Source: Vitis vinifera
Lineage: Eukaryota > Streptophyta > Magnoliopsida > Vitales > Vitaceae
Direction of reading: 5' to 3'
Assembly: GCF_030704535.1 (NCBI RefSeq)
Contig: NC_081815.1
Location: forward strand, 4,164,501 to 4,228,500
Length of the DNA stretch: 64,000 nucleotides
A model generated the notes under the pieces. That model was given only the letters and a program-made list of their open reading frames with translations, searched no databases and was not told the DNA's origin. Position 1 is the stretch's first letter; each line of letters starts with the position of its first letter. Made by a program: the position numbers and the translations under genes. Shown piece after piece: positions 49,220-61,254 of the stretch.

Positions 49220-50010
49220 TCTGAAGCAGCATGAACGGATAAATATTCTTGAAAAATGACCCCTATGCTTTTTGTTCTTTTTTGGTCTAATCTCTTGCGA
49301 GGATGTGGATTCTCTGAATATTAGTGAAATGACCCAATTTTGACAAGAGACACATGGAGATCATAAAAGAGTGAGGCTGCATCTTAAGGTTTCTCGAGTG
49401 GAATGTTCACCTTGTTGGCTAAAACATTGATGATCAGGGTTCCCCTTGTCTAATCCAAGGTCAACAGACAAGCATCCACAGCTGGATTTGGAGATAATGG
49501 TAGTATTGAGCATAAGGGTGAGGTTTTTTTTGTTTTTTTACAACTTGTGCACTGAAATAGATTCTGGCAATTAGAATAATTTGTCAAAAGCCCTTTTTCC
49601 AATAATGCATGGGAATTTCAGAATCATGTAAAGAAGGGCAACCTAAGTGTGGAATTTGTGTAGCATACATGCACTCATCAGCTCCAATAGCTTTAAAGGA
49701 GGCATAAAGACCGAGCCCAAGAAGACCGATTGCTGAAACTGGAATTTCAGAGGCACTGATGTAGTGATGTGTGTGCAGCCGTGGACCACATGTCCTGGTT
49801 GCCGGTTGGGGATTGCTACTGCTCGATAGTGACATGTAGAGCTCAGAATTTTGTCAGCAGGGCCATTCTGATACAAATGCCATGCGCCTAAATTGATTCG
49901 AATACGTCACTGAAGGTTGCATAATATACAGTCTCTGGATTTGCAGCAGTTGAATCCACATTTTTTCTTTTGAAGAGCTCGATGACAGTGTGAGTAAGAG
50001 ACTAGCCATC
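49220..50010 (+). pseudogene. Decayed copy of the RanBP2 zinc-finger gene and its promoter
   Basis: Three blocks match the intact locus in order: 49295-49500 with 54715-54940 (GCGAGGATGTGGATTCTC), 49570-49710 with 55950-56095 (CCAATAATGCATGGGAATTT), and 49775-50005 with 56780-57020 (GGGGATTG-TACTGC, AATTTTG-CAGCAGG-CC, TGATACAAATGCCA, GAATCCACATT). The coding block is frameshifted and has lost several zinc-binding cysteines. The leader exon and first intron are missing. Because promoter and post-exon intron sequence are present, this is a segmental copy rather than a retrocopy. Confidence 0.75.
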
Positions 50011-50161
50011 CTGCTAGCATTTTCTGTTCATAGTGATTTGCATGGCTTATTCTCCCAATTAAGAAAAAATTATTTTGAAAATAATTAATCGCATACAAGT
50101 ACTACTTTAACAATTACTTTAAATTTTAAAAAATGATTTTTAAGATTTATCCTATAGTTAC

Positions 50162-50547
50162 GTGTGTTTGATAAAACTTAATACTTATTACTTAATGAAT
50201 TTAGTTAATTTTAAATTAAATTATATTTAAATTATTGACTTAGAAGTTATTACTTAATTTTTATTTTTAATTATTAAAATTATTGGATAAAATTAACTTA
50301 AACTTATTCTAAATCATTAAATCAATATATTTATTCTCATAAATTATAATTAAGGTAAATAAGGTTGAGAAACAGTGAAAGTCGTGGAGAAATAAAAGAG
50401 ATCGTTAAGGTAATTAAAACAAATTAGGATAAAAAAGTTTAATGAATATATCATTAAGTTATTTTATCAAATATATTTAATTTACTTAATAACTTAAATT
50501 AAGTTATTAAGCCACTTTAAATCATCAAATTGGTTTATCAAACACCG
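50162..50547 (+). mobile_element. MITE-like repeat copy B
   Basis: The left end CGTGTGTTTGATAAAAC and the right end read inward (CGGTGTTTGATAAACC) are inverted repeats. The interior is alike to 45500-45928. No target duplication is clear. Confidence 0.7.
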
Positions 50548-50705
50548 GCTTAATTTTTATTAAAAAAAAAAAACTGTTTTAGAGTATTAAATACATTTCT
50601 AAATCTCAAATGAGCTCTTGTAACTTTAAAGTGCGATATTCCAAATTTCTATTCACTTGCAAAATGATCACCCCTTTTCTTTTCTTTTTTTTTTTTGTTG
50701 TGGGA

Positions 50706-50743
<38 letters not shown>
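50706..50743 (+). repeat. (TTA)n microsatellite
   Basis: Uninterrupted run of about 12 TTA/ATT units. Confidence 0.95.
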
Positions 50744-50744
<1 letters not shown>

Positions 50745-50825
50745 AGATTTATTTTTCTGATTTCCTCCATTTCTCTCTCTTTTTCAATACTTACTTTTCA
50801 ATGAAAATTATGAAAAAATAAATTA

Positions 50826-50980
50826 TACAATTACATGACCTTTTATTTATCTCTGTGAGGGTGATTGAGCTCAATATATTTGACATGTAAAACATGAAGG
50901 AAAAAAAAAGTGTACAGTTACATGACCTATGATCCATCTCTGAAAGAAGGATTGAACTCAATATGTTCTGACCCTGGCCA
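50826..50980 (+). repeat. Diverged tandem duplication, about 90-bp unit
   Basis: ACAATTACATGACC...ATCTCTG...GATTGAGCTCAATAT is followed by ACAGTTACATGACC...ATCTCTG...GATTGAACTCAATAT. Confidence 0.75.
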
Positions 50981-51099
50981 TTTGTTGTTTCTTCATTCTT
51001 GATCTGACCTGCAAGAATATTGGACTTGTCCCAAGGGCCTGGCCCAAGACCCATTTGCATAAAGCACAGGGAGAACAGGGAGAACCAGGGCTTTACCAA

Positions 51100-52700
51100 T
51101 GAGACAAATTTGGTTGGAAATAGCCCTCCAAAATTTTACTTTTGGAACAAATGAATATTATTAGTTATTTCAGAATAATTTATTTGTGCACATGTTTTGA
51201 TGAATGTTTAATGCATTTAAATGTTGTCTTTATAAGCATTTTGACTTATTAAACACATTAAATATGATTTGGGTAGACGAGAATCTACAAAAGACATAAA
51301 ATATGTATTCTTTGTGACTTAAATGGTATACAATTAGTGGTAAATTTGGACAATTTAGCAGAGGTTATAATATTACATTACTTTCCAAATAATAGAATAA
51401 CTTATTTTAGTTATTATAATTGGATTCTAAGGTGAATGTATTAATGTACATGTGTTACCATTAATCGGATTTATAGAAATGTGTATTGTAAATGCTCTTA
51501 ATTCGATATGTATTTTTTTTTTGGATTAATATGTTGCGTGTATTCTTTGAGTTTTGTTAAATTAATAATTTTTTTTAAGTTGATTTAACTCAGCTTGTAT
51601 TGAAATGGATATTTAATATAGATACCATGATATTTAGTATTTAAGACGCTTAATATCTTCTTAAGTTATATTAAATTAATGATCGAATTTAATTCACAGT
51701 CATGATAATTCCATTAAGTTGAAATTTAATAGTTATATTAAGAAATATATCAATTTATCAAATTTTGTGATCGGATTAGGCATCAAATTCTAACAACAAA
51801 AAATCAACTTACTGGGTTTGTATACTTGGGAGCAAATCAAGTCAAAGAAGCAACAAACAAACGGAAGATCTTTGATTCTAAATATAAAAGCTCGGTGAGC
51901 TTAGTAGGTAAGATTTCTTGTTTTAACCTTTGTTAAGTGAATTGAAAGTAGACTTTTCCAAAACACAAATTATATGACAAAACATACTAAGATTGATCTA
52001 TACAAAAAGGGAGAAAGTTCTTCCAAAGAAAGTGGAGGTCAATCATGTCCTCTCTATAGATAATATGTAACGGTTATACCAAGACCATTTCCAGCTCAAG
52101 AGTCACGTGTTATTATATTAGAGGTTAGGTTTATTAGTTATTCAAACTCTCTATTATATAGTTTTTAATTCAAATGAGACATTTCTTGAATGGACGATAT
52201 TTAATAGCATTATTGTTATGAATAAAAAAAAGTGATAGAATGAGTTCAATGTGGGTAATCTAATCACAATTATTAAGTACTATGATATTCCATTGGGAGG
52301 TATATCCTGCATTCATTTGCATAAATCTCTCATAATCATGGAGATTAGGGTACGACTAATTATTTGACGAAGATTTGGCATTTGATACTATCAATTATTT
52401 CACAGAAATGGACCCTTTGGCTGGTGGTGGTGGTGGTGGTCCATCAACTCTAGATCCCCAACCCATTTTCCTTATTTCACATGTACTCCACATAATTATT
52501 GGAGTCACTTGAACCCAATCGGACGTGAAGATGGGTGAGGTGTGTGGGCCTAATAGATCATGATACAGTAGTGCTGGAGAGTATCATAGATTGCCTTTAA
52601 TAATGTAGAGATTTTTGATAGATTCCAATCATGTACGAGCGTACCTAAATTAATTAAATTAGATGAATGTTTTGATGATCATCACTTAATGTGCGCCTTT
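51100..52700. other. AT-rich intergenic region
   Basis: No gene seen. A (GGT)n run lies at 52422-52440. Positions 51480-51910 have the texture of an old retrotransposon, but no motif could be assigned. Confidence 0.35.
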
Positions 52701-52702
52701 TT

Positions 52703-52712
52703 AAAAAAAAAT
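52703..52712 (-). terminator. RNA polymerase III terminator of the tRNA gene
   Basis: A run of nine T on the minus strand begins about eight bases after the tRNA 3' end. Confidence 0.7.
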
Positions 52713-52719
52713 TATAATC

Positions 52720-52793
52720 CGACCACAGTGGGAGTCGAACCCACGACCTTTTGATCCGAAGTCAAACGCGCTAATCCACTGCGCTATGCGGTC
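52720..52793 (-). tRNA. tRNA-Arg (anticodon TCG)
   Basis: The minus strand folds as a full 74-nt cloverleaf. The acceptor GACCGCA pairs with TGTGGTC (one G-T), with discriminator G. The D arm is GCGC...GCGC. The anticodon stem TTTGA/TCAAA carries the loop CTTCGGA, so the anticodon is TCG and reads CGA. The T arm has GGTTCGACTCC, also the B box; the A box is TAGCGCAGTGG. There is no intron and no encoded CCA, as expected for a nuclear gene. Confidence 0.95.
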
Positions 52794-52799
52794 CTGAAT

Positions 52800-54640
52800 G
52801 ATATTTGGTTCCTTCTTGATAATCTTCTATACTTTTTAGACTCTCTCACACATTTTGAAAAAAGGAAAGTTGCTTTCTTCTGTTTTGTTGTCTCCTTCAG
52901 GCTACAAGACTTTTTGCTTGAAAGTAATTCGTTGCGTGTGAAACATTTCAAACATAAGTTTAAATTTCTCTATTCAATAAGAAAATTTCATTTGAAAATT
53001 CAAATATGAAAAACAATTAATTTTCTTGGTTTCTTCTCCGTAAATGTAGTATATACTCAAAGTTTTCTTAACATTAAATATGTTTTTTTATAAATGAAAT
53101 AAAACTTAACCCTAGTTAAGTCTTTTTAAAATGAAACTTAACTATAGTATGGTTCAGATGATTATTATTATAATTACAAGCTTAACCTAAGTTAAGTTCT
53201 TTATAAATTAACTTAACCATTGCATATCATGAAATATTTTTCTTAATTTAGATTAAGTTTATGAACTAACAATATTTTGAAAGAGAACAAAAAGGCAAAT
53301 GATTTATCATATGCTTCTCTCAACTTGTTTTTAATTATTTATTTTATTTTTTAATAGTTGCAATAATGGTAAAAAAATGATTTATGAGAGAAGATCTTCC
53401 TAGAACATCATTAATTAAGAGAGAAAGAAAGTGAGCAAAGAACAAATGAAAATGAGTTAAAAGTCAATTAAAAAAAAAAAGGTTATGATGTTGAGAGATA
53501 AATTTAAAAGATGAAGTTATGTTGGGTCACAAAAATGAGTTAAAAGGCCGTTGACAAAATAAATAAAAAAAGGTTTTTGTCTTGCGAGATTAAGTTAAAG
53601 ATGAAGTTATGTTGGATTTTCCGGTAAGGCTATAAATATAAATGGGTAAAAAGATTAAGGTGGATGAAAAGAAATGAGAAGGAAAAAAAAAAAAAAAGGC
53701 TTTTGGAGGGAAATAGAGCATAAGGGCAAATTTGTCTAAATATGGTTAAATTTTAACAAAATTAATAAAAGAGTCATTTCCACAATTTTGTAAGTATCTT
53801 GTCCTACTTGTTCAAATAACCCAAAAATTTAATCGTTTTTACTAATATATAATATAACAAAAATATTATTTTTTGAAAGAAATGCTTCTTAAATATTAGT
53901 TCAATAATCACTTTAAGTAATTTTTAAAATTAGCATCTAATTATTATAATGAAAGTATTTTAAAACATTAGGAAATGTTTTTAATATAAGAAGAATCACT
54001 TTTAAATGGCTATTTAGAAGATAAATATTATACTTCATATCATTGAATGTAGAAAAAAACATAAAAGCTTGTTTGTTAATCGTTCTTAAATATTTTTTTT
54101 CCGCTCTTTTTAGATCTAAAAACCAAGAAAACATATTTATTAATTAGAAAATAAAAAGTAGTGTTCAATTCTTAAAAAAAAAAAAAGAAAAAAGGTTTTT
54201 GTGAAAATATATTTTACTTGTTTTTATTTATTTTCATTCCTTTTTTTAACATTGTTTTAAAAAATAATAGGATAAATATGTAGAATAATTAAAAATAAAA
54301 TACTACATATAAAATTTATTTTTAAAAAATAGTTAAAAATAAAAAGAATAAATTAATATTTTAAATTTTTAAATAGACTTTTATTATTAAAAATATTATA
54401 GAATCGATTTTTTAGAATAGTTTTTTAAAATATCTTGAAAAACTCGTAATCAATTTCTTTCTTTTTTTTGTTTTTCCACTTTTCAAGTGATTTTATGAAA
54501 AGAATAAAGTGATCCCACAGCAACCTTTTTCTTGCTCATGAGGCCGATGTGAATGAAAACTGATTGTAGTTATTACACTAAAACAACATGTGGAATACTG
54601 GGAGATGATTACAGAAATCATGATCAATGGCTTTAGTGGA
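52800..54640. other. AT-rich intergenic region with TTAACC palindromes
   Basis: No gene seen. Near-palindromes ACTTAACCCTAGTTAAGT (53104-53121) and CTTAACCTAAGTTAAG (53181-53196) resemble the inverted repeat at 17507-17541. Confidence 0.4.
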
Positions 54641-56250
54641 AGAGGAAGATGATATGGATTTGAAGTAGAAAAATGGAATATTCAAAAATGGAAAAGCAAC
54701 GGCTATTTTTTCTGCCTAATGTCCGCGAGGATGTGGATTCTCGAAGTATTATTGAAAGAAGATGGCCCCATTTACATAGAGAATATAAGAGGTGGGACTG
54801 CGTCTAAGGTTTTTCATGTGGAAGTGGAATATTCACCCTGTCTGCTATAATATTATGATTTGGGTTCTTCCTTATCCAATCCTAGGTCAACACGCAAGCA
54901 TCTATGCCCGCCTGGATTTGGACTTTATTTTCCACGTCAGAAATTTGTAGGCCAACAACCCATGGTCAAAGGGTTTCTCATTGCCCATTGGTCCTTTAAC
55001 ATGGGCAAATTGTTGGGCATCTCGAATTAGATTAATACTCAAATTTCTCCTCTTTTTATTCTTCCTCAGCATGGGAGGTAGGCCTGCAACATCCTGGGGT
55101 GACCAATCGTATTGCTCGGCATCGGGTTTTTTCTCTTTTTCTCAATCTTATATCATATACAACAAAAATCATTTAAACTGGACAGCTTTTTAGGGTTCTA
55201 TTGAGCTTGGCTGAAAGCTACTTTCCGTCTATGAATCTATTTGAAACTGTTTTATCACGTTTCTATATATATTAATGACCATAATCCATTGTACCACCTT
55301 TTGGAATTGGTCACATTCTCCTTCCCATTCCATGTATCTTGCCCACAATGGTCACATGTAAAATTTTTGGAACATTTGTAGAACAAGCTTAATTTAAAAA
55401 TGATTAATTTTAAAATACATAAAATATGTATATATATATAAAATTAGAAGTATTTATATGTATTTTTAATTTGATTTATACTTATTTTAAAGTGCATATG
55501 CACAAAAATGGTAATTGCAAAGCGCAAAGTTGCAGGGTATGTGAATCTGGAAATGCGTGACTTTTGAATTATTGCTAAAGAGGAATCAAAACAAGGAAGA
55601 AGAATAGAATTTGGGCATGGATGTGCATTAACGGGGAGAATCAATTCCCCTCAGCTGGAAGAAAATGGCTCAACTTCTGGGAACCTTCCCTTTGGAAGCT
55701 GACCCACCTGCGGCGGGAGCTAGACTAGGTGGTTTTGCAAGCTGGGGTTAAAACCCACGGCGAACGAATGCTGCGTGACGTTGGCACGTGCATAATCTGT
55801 GTCATGTTCACACATTGGGGGGCCACGGGCCCACTCCATGTGAATAAGAGATGGGAGGAAAAAAAGGATCCCCCATGCCCATAGAGATACCTTTCAAATA
55901 ACATCTCCCCCAATAACACCTAGCCGGAATTGGATATAGAGAAGGGAATAGTTTTTCAAAGCCTTTTTTTTCCAATAATGCATGGGAATTTCAGAATCGT
56001 GTAAAGAGGGTCGCATTCCAACTTTGTGTGTGTTTTGTGTATCTGTCTGTGCATGCACTCACTAGTTCCAATAGCCTTAGAGGAGGGCACCTTGATGCGA
56101 GAGACGCCCAAAGAGAGAGAGAGGAGAGGTTTTATCTAAATCTCTCAGAAATTTCGACTTTTGGAATCTAACCTTAAAGTATACAATCTGATGCACACAA
56201 AAACTGAGAAAGGAACATCTGCCTGACCCCACGTTACATGAGGCCTCACC
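54641..56250 (+). promoter_or_regulatory. Upstream region of the RanBP2 zinc-finger gene (partly duplicated at 49220)
   Basis: Blocks 54660-54940 and 55950-56095 recur upstream of the pseudogene at 49220-49710. The middle part (55000-55940) has no counterpart there. No coding region is supported. Confidence 0.5.
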
Positions 56251-56253
56251 AGG

Positions 56254-56261
56254 TATATAAA
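56254..56261 (+). promoter_or_regulatory. TATA box of the RanBP2 zinc-finger gene
   Basis: TATATAAA, followed by a CA/CT-rich leader. A leader intron spans 56397-56657 (CTTCAG|GTGAGC to TTTATAG|). Confidence 0.6.
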
Positions 56262-56674
56262 GCTCTCCAACCCCCATACCAAAATCACCAAACCCATTTG
56301 CAATCACTTCTACACGGCTGCTACCAACCCCCACTGCAACTTCTACTACTAATTAACCTTCATTTCATTTTGATTTCTAGGCGTCCTATTCTTCAGGTGA
56401 GCCTAACTTAATTTCTGCACTTTTGATTCTTTCCCAGTTGAGAAACCCATGTTCCTTTTGGAACTCTTTTTCGCCAACAAACAAAACCCTAGTCCTGGTT
56501 GAACCCAATTCACTGAACATGATGATGTGGGTGCATCAGCTCTTACAGTACTATGAAAGAACATTGAGTTCAAGAACATGGGTTCTAATGTTTTTTGTTT
56601 TTTATTCAGTATAGTGAAGTTTCATATTCACCTTGTCTTTCTTTTCTGCCTTTATAGGTTCCTAAGGCAGGAAA

Positions 56675-57249
56675 ATGAGCCGCCGTGGAGAGTGGTTATG
56701 TGGGTATTGCCAACACTGGAACTTCAGAAGCAAAGAAGCCTGCCATCAGTGTGGCAACCCGATGTTCAGTGGCGGAAGTGATATGTCATGTGGGACAGAT
56801 GTTCTTCCTGGGGATTGGTACTGCCCTGCCTGTGCAGCTCACAATTTTGCCAGCAGGACCAACTGCTACAAATGCCAAACCCCTAACTTGATGGGCCCTG
56901 GAGGCATCGCATACGGAAGTGTTCCGCCTGGCTGGAAAACCGGTGACTGGATCTGCAACAGGTGAATCCACATTAGCTTTTTATTTTGAGCAGATAATAC
57001 TGTGATTAGAGCACAAAACTAGAACGTAATGTGGAGGCTGGGAGCATATCCTATGATAGTTACTGTAAAACATATTCTCCCCTGATAATGAAAATGGTAT
57101 ATAGAAACTAGTGTGCATGGTCTGATGGTCTTACTATGTACTGCAGTGACTTACCACTCTTTAATTTTGGATTGGACAGGGCTGGATGTGGGTGTCACAA
57201 TTATGCTTGCAGGATAGAATGCTATAAGTGCAAAAGCCCAAGGGAGTAG
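56675..57249 (+). CDS. RanBP2-type zinc-finger protein (three fingers)
   Basis: Exons 56675-56961 and 57180-57249 give 118 residues. Three RanBP2/NZF fingers (W-x-C-x2-4-C-x-N/H-x6-C-x2-C) fill nearly the whole protein: GEWLCGYCQHWNF...CHQC (residues 5-29), GDWYCPACAAHNFASRTNC (about 48-72), and GDWICNRAGCGCHNYACR...CYKC (about 90-114). Such fingers bind single-stranded RNA (ZRANB2-like) or ubiquitin. The plant group has proteins of this layout with little besides the fingers; their role is poorly known. The gene also has a leader intron and a 3'-UTR intron at 57251-57347, starting two bases after the stop codon. A decayed copy lies at 49220-50010. Confidence 0.9.
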
Positions 57250-57250
57250 G

Positions 57251-57347
57251 GTAAGAGAAGAAAGTGAAAATGGATGTTATCTCTTTCACAGAACGATTCT
57301 ACCTATATATTCATGTCCTCTAAGCATTTATAGCTTTTGTTTTTCAG
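57251..57347 (+). other. 3'-UTR intron of the RanBP2 zinc-finger gene
   Basis: AGTAGG|GTAAGAG and TTTTTCAG|GTGG fit splice consensus. The junction would be one base after the stop codon, close enough that nonsense-mediated decay is not expected. Confidence 0.55.
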
Positions 57348-57629
57348 GTGGTGCCTAAAGGCAAAGAATTAAGAGAGTTCATGATGCAACATCGATCCTC
57401 TCTCCTCACTTTAAGAATGCCACCTTTGTTTTTCTCTCTCGCCTTTGGAGGATATAATAAGCTTAATTTAGGTTAGTTTATCATGGGAAAGGCCTTATTT
57501 CGCAAGCATTTGGCAGTGTATTTGAGCTATGGAAGGTTTCTATCTTTATTATGTCGGGCAAGGTGTCCTTCGAGAACTCATGGAATCGCTTCTTTTTTTT
57601 TTTATTAATGAAGTTATATTTCTAAAAGT

Positions 57630-57693
57630 CCTCTCTCTCTCCCTCTCTCTCCCTCCCTCCCCTCCCCACTCTCTCTCTCTCTCTCTTTCTCTC
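57630..57693 (+). repeat. (CT)n-rich microsatellite
   Basis: Interrupted CT/CCCT repeats of about 64 bp, probably in or just after the 3' UTR of the zinc-finger gene. Confidence 0.9.
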
Positions 57694-57699
57694 ATATCA

Positions 57700-59300
57700 T
57701 GGAAGCTGAACATCTATAATTCACCACTTTTGTTGGGTGGTCCAAAGAATTTCTGGCAGTTGCTTACGCATCAATAACTGTCAACCATAGTCTCTAAGAT
57801 CTGCAGAGCACTTGAAAAACCAGACATGGACCACCAGATATTGGAGAATTGGATTCAGCCAATGCAACAATTAATGCAAAATTTCACTTCAAAAGACAGG
57901 TCTTTTGGAGCAATAAGTTATGATCCCTTTAGGTGTCATTCTTCTGCAGTTTCTTTTCCTTTCCCTAGTTCTTTCTGACATCCAAATGAAGCCTTAAAAC
58001 ATCAACCCCTCAAAAACCTATAAATAATTATACAGATGAGAACCAGATTCTATGCTTTATGAGCACAGATGCAAGATCAAGTTCAAAGTGAGTCAAATCT
58101 TACTTTTTCCTCCCATTATATTTGCCTTTCAATAGATTGAGTCTCCACCAACCTCTCATTCACAGACCATTGTGATAATGCTGATGAGATGATATCTAAC
58201 TTGAACCGATATATGCTATGCTCCTGCCATATTTGGAAAAAAAAGTTCCCCACTAAGCTTAGAACTGCCCAAGTATATTTTAGGTTTCTCTTATTGACTT
58301 GATTTTCCAAGTTGAATATAGGTCAAAGGGAAACTATACATAAATATTGTCTCTCCCAACACTCCATTGTTTAGCTTTTAAAAGATTCTTGGCTTCTGAG
58401 ATAAGCTAGCTTTATGTTATACTTCATCTGCTTTGTTGATTTTAGGCAAGTGCCTAGATTTTTCAACCGAACCACTCCCACAGCATTCACCTGGGGGAAC
58501 AGATATTGCTGGACCAACAGTGTTTCCTTCTTCATTTTTTTTCTTATTTTCTTCCCTAGCTAGTTCTCTCTTTTCAATATCTAAGTCAATCATGTGCCCA
58601 AAAATTATTCAGATAAATTTTGTTTGTAGTCTTTATCTCAAAGAATACATATATAAACTGAAAGAAGATTTCCACATGCGATGTAGGATTGGACTATCGT
58701 TCTTTTTTAACCCAATGCTGTCCTTCTGTTTGATGTATAACACTTCGTTCTCAACTGATCACGGGGTAGAATTTCCAAAATCCAAAAGATAGAACCTCAA
58801 TGAGACACATTTTCATCTGTTGTCGGTATATTTACATTAGACAAAACCGACAAACATGCATGTTCTTTTGAGCAAATTTAGCAGTTGATCAACAGACAAC
58901 AAAAAGATGAGAATATAAACAGGTTCTAGGAGGTGGTGGCAACAGCTTCTGCCTCTGGATTATTGTGGCAACATGTGTAGAAGTTGTGTGCGTACGTAGC
59001 TTCACGTTACAAGTTATGAGACAAGTTTGTGCGTGAGTTTGAAATTTTATTAATTCTATTCAGTCCTTGATTGTGGGTTAGTGGTAATTAATAAGGAAGA
59101 TACCTCATGATATTCACTTGCTAAGGCAATCACACTATCCAAGCTTTGTCTGATCACTACATTCTCATCACACTTATTCTTGAATACTTATTAAGTCCTC
59201 ATCTTTCGCCAAATAACTAACACCTTACATTATTTAATATTTGTTGCATTTATTTTTAACCATAAAATTTAATTTTATAAAATAAATTTTGTTACAATAC
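57700..59300. other. Intergenic region
   Basis: Moderately AT-rich. A 119-codon frame at 58433-58792 has no recognisable motif and is likely chance. No gene is supported. Confidence 0.4.
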
Positions 59301-60264
59301 GTCACCCCAAGAAAATAGGCTTTTAGCAATAAAATAATTTGTCACTAAAAGTTTTAATTTCATCTGTAAAAACATTCCTCAACGAAAAGTATTTTGTGTT
59401 ATGTTTGTCGCTCTAGACCTGTCGCTAAAAGTATTCCAACGAAATTCCCCATTTCGTCGTCCATAAGTTTTTCTTAATAAAATGAAATTTTGACAATGAA
59501 GGTTTTTCCCAACAAAATACTTTATCAGCAAAAGTAATATTTTTTTATCTTTGACGAAATTATTTTCATTGATAGATATTTTTTCTAACAAAATAATTTC
59601 ATCTCCCTATGCTCATTATTACTCCCAACAAAAGTCTCATTTCATAACAAAAAATTTTCCTATATAAAATAAAAATTCGCTACTGAAGGTTTTTCCCATT
59701 GAAATATTTTGTTGGCAAAATTACATTTTTTTATTAGTGAACAAGACAAAATTTTACTCAAAAGTCTTTGCTAACAAATTTATTTTGTTACCAAATCTTT
59801 TTACTAACAAAATAATTTCATCTCCATAACATATTGTTAATGAATTATAAATTTGTTGTAGATGATATGAAAATCTATTGTAACAAAAAAAATTCTTTGG
59901 GAAATATCTTTAGGGATTAAATTATTTCGACAAGAAAGATATTTACAATTTTTATTTTTCATATTATAATTATATATTTTTTGTTACTATCTGAACCTGA
60001 TGATAACAATATAATGAAAATTTTCATTTTAAAACATGCTTTTAAAAATAAAAATATATACCACATAATTTCATTGATAATATAAAAAAAACCATAGTTA
60101 GTGATCATAACAACAAAATATATATGTTATAACTACATAACAAAACTAAGTATTAGTCTAATAAAATTTTAGTTACAAAACAACTAGTCAACATGAGCAA
60201 AAAAAGACGAATCAATTTTCCAATTTGTATGTTTAATAGTACAAATCAATTTTGCTTTTCATCT

Positions 60265-60665
60265 CAAATATTAAAATCAAAATCAAGATCAAAACCAAAT
60301 TAGAGTGAAGACTAAAAATAAAAATAAAATTGAAATTAGAATCAAAATTAAAGTCAAAACTAAGATTAATGTCAAAATTGATATATATATATATATATAT
60401 ATATAATAATGAAAATTATTATTAAAATTAAAATTAAGCCTAAGATGAGAATTGAAAATCTGGTCAAAACTAAAATTGGAACTAAAGCCAAAGCTAAAAC
60501 TAAAGTTCAAGTTAAAAATTAAAACTAGAAATAAATTTACTAAAATTAACAATAAAATGAAATTTTAAATTAAGATTAAAAATTATATTTAAACTAATAT
60601 TAGAATTAAGATCTAAACTAAGATTAAAGTTAAAATTAGAAATTAGAAATTAGAAAATAAAATTA
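60265..60665. repeat. Degenerate 6-bp periodic repeat (AAAATY type)
   Basis: About 400 bases of AAAATT/AAGATT/AAAGTC-like hexamers. The 87-codon frame on the minus strand is a by-product of this periodicity. Confidence 0.8.
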
Positions 60666-61197
60666 AAAATTAAAATTAAATTTAAAATTATCAAAGAATA
60701 TACATATATATATATATATATATATACACTTTAGGGAATCCACATATCATTTTCATAAATTAAAATAATTATAACGTGGTGAAGAAAATATAATTATATA
60801 TTAATTCAAAATGAAAATTAAGAATTAAAACATAAAATAAAATCACAATGCCCAAAATAGGAATTGGGGTATGCATGAGGATGGATCCCCGTAACAAATT
60901 TAAAGCTACTCATACCTATCATAAGTTCAATGGTAGTCATGCTTTAGATTTGTATAAATAATCTTTACTCAGTAGAATAAAAATCATAAAGTGGTATTTA
61001 TTTATGGATCATGTTATATAATAAAAACATTGAAATTGAAATGGATTTATATAATAGGATGCAATTTTGCATATCTTTAATGATGAAGATGACGACTATT
61101 ATTATTATTATTATTATTATAAATAATATCAATAACATATTACATATAAATATTAATTACATAAATAATACGAATTTATAGTATGATAGTATTTCAT

Positions 61198-61253
<56 letters not shown>
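61198..61253. repeat. (TA)n microsatellite
   Basis: About 27 TA units. Shorter TA runs lie at 30190-30216, 44358-44379, 60380-60405, 60704-60726 and 62074-62094. Confidence 0.95.

Positions 61254-61254
<1 letters not shown>

Noticed and set aside
49584..50098. Minus-strand frames of 63-83 codons
   Set aside because: They overlap the decayed zinc-finger copy in antisense and have no family resemblance.
58433..58792. 119-codon plus-strand frame
   Set aside because: It is mostly hydrophobic low-complexity sequence from T-rich DNA, with no motif or gene context.
60289..60552. 87-codon minus-strand frame rich in Phe, Asn and Leu
   Set aside because: It arises from a 6-bp periodic low-complexity repeat.
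50706..61253. Regular short repeats considered as CRISPR-like arrays
   Set aside because: They are simple TTA, TA and CT microsatellites without spacers, in a plant genome.
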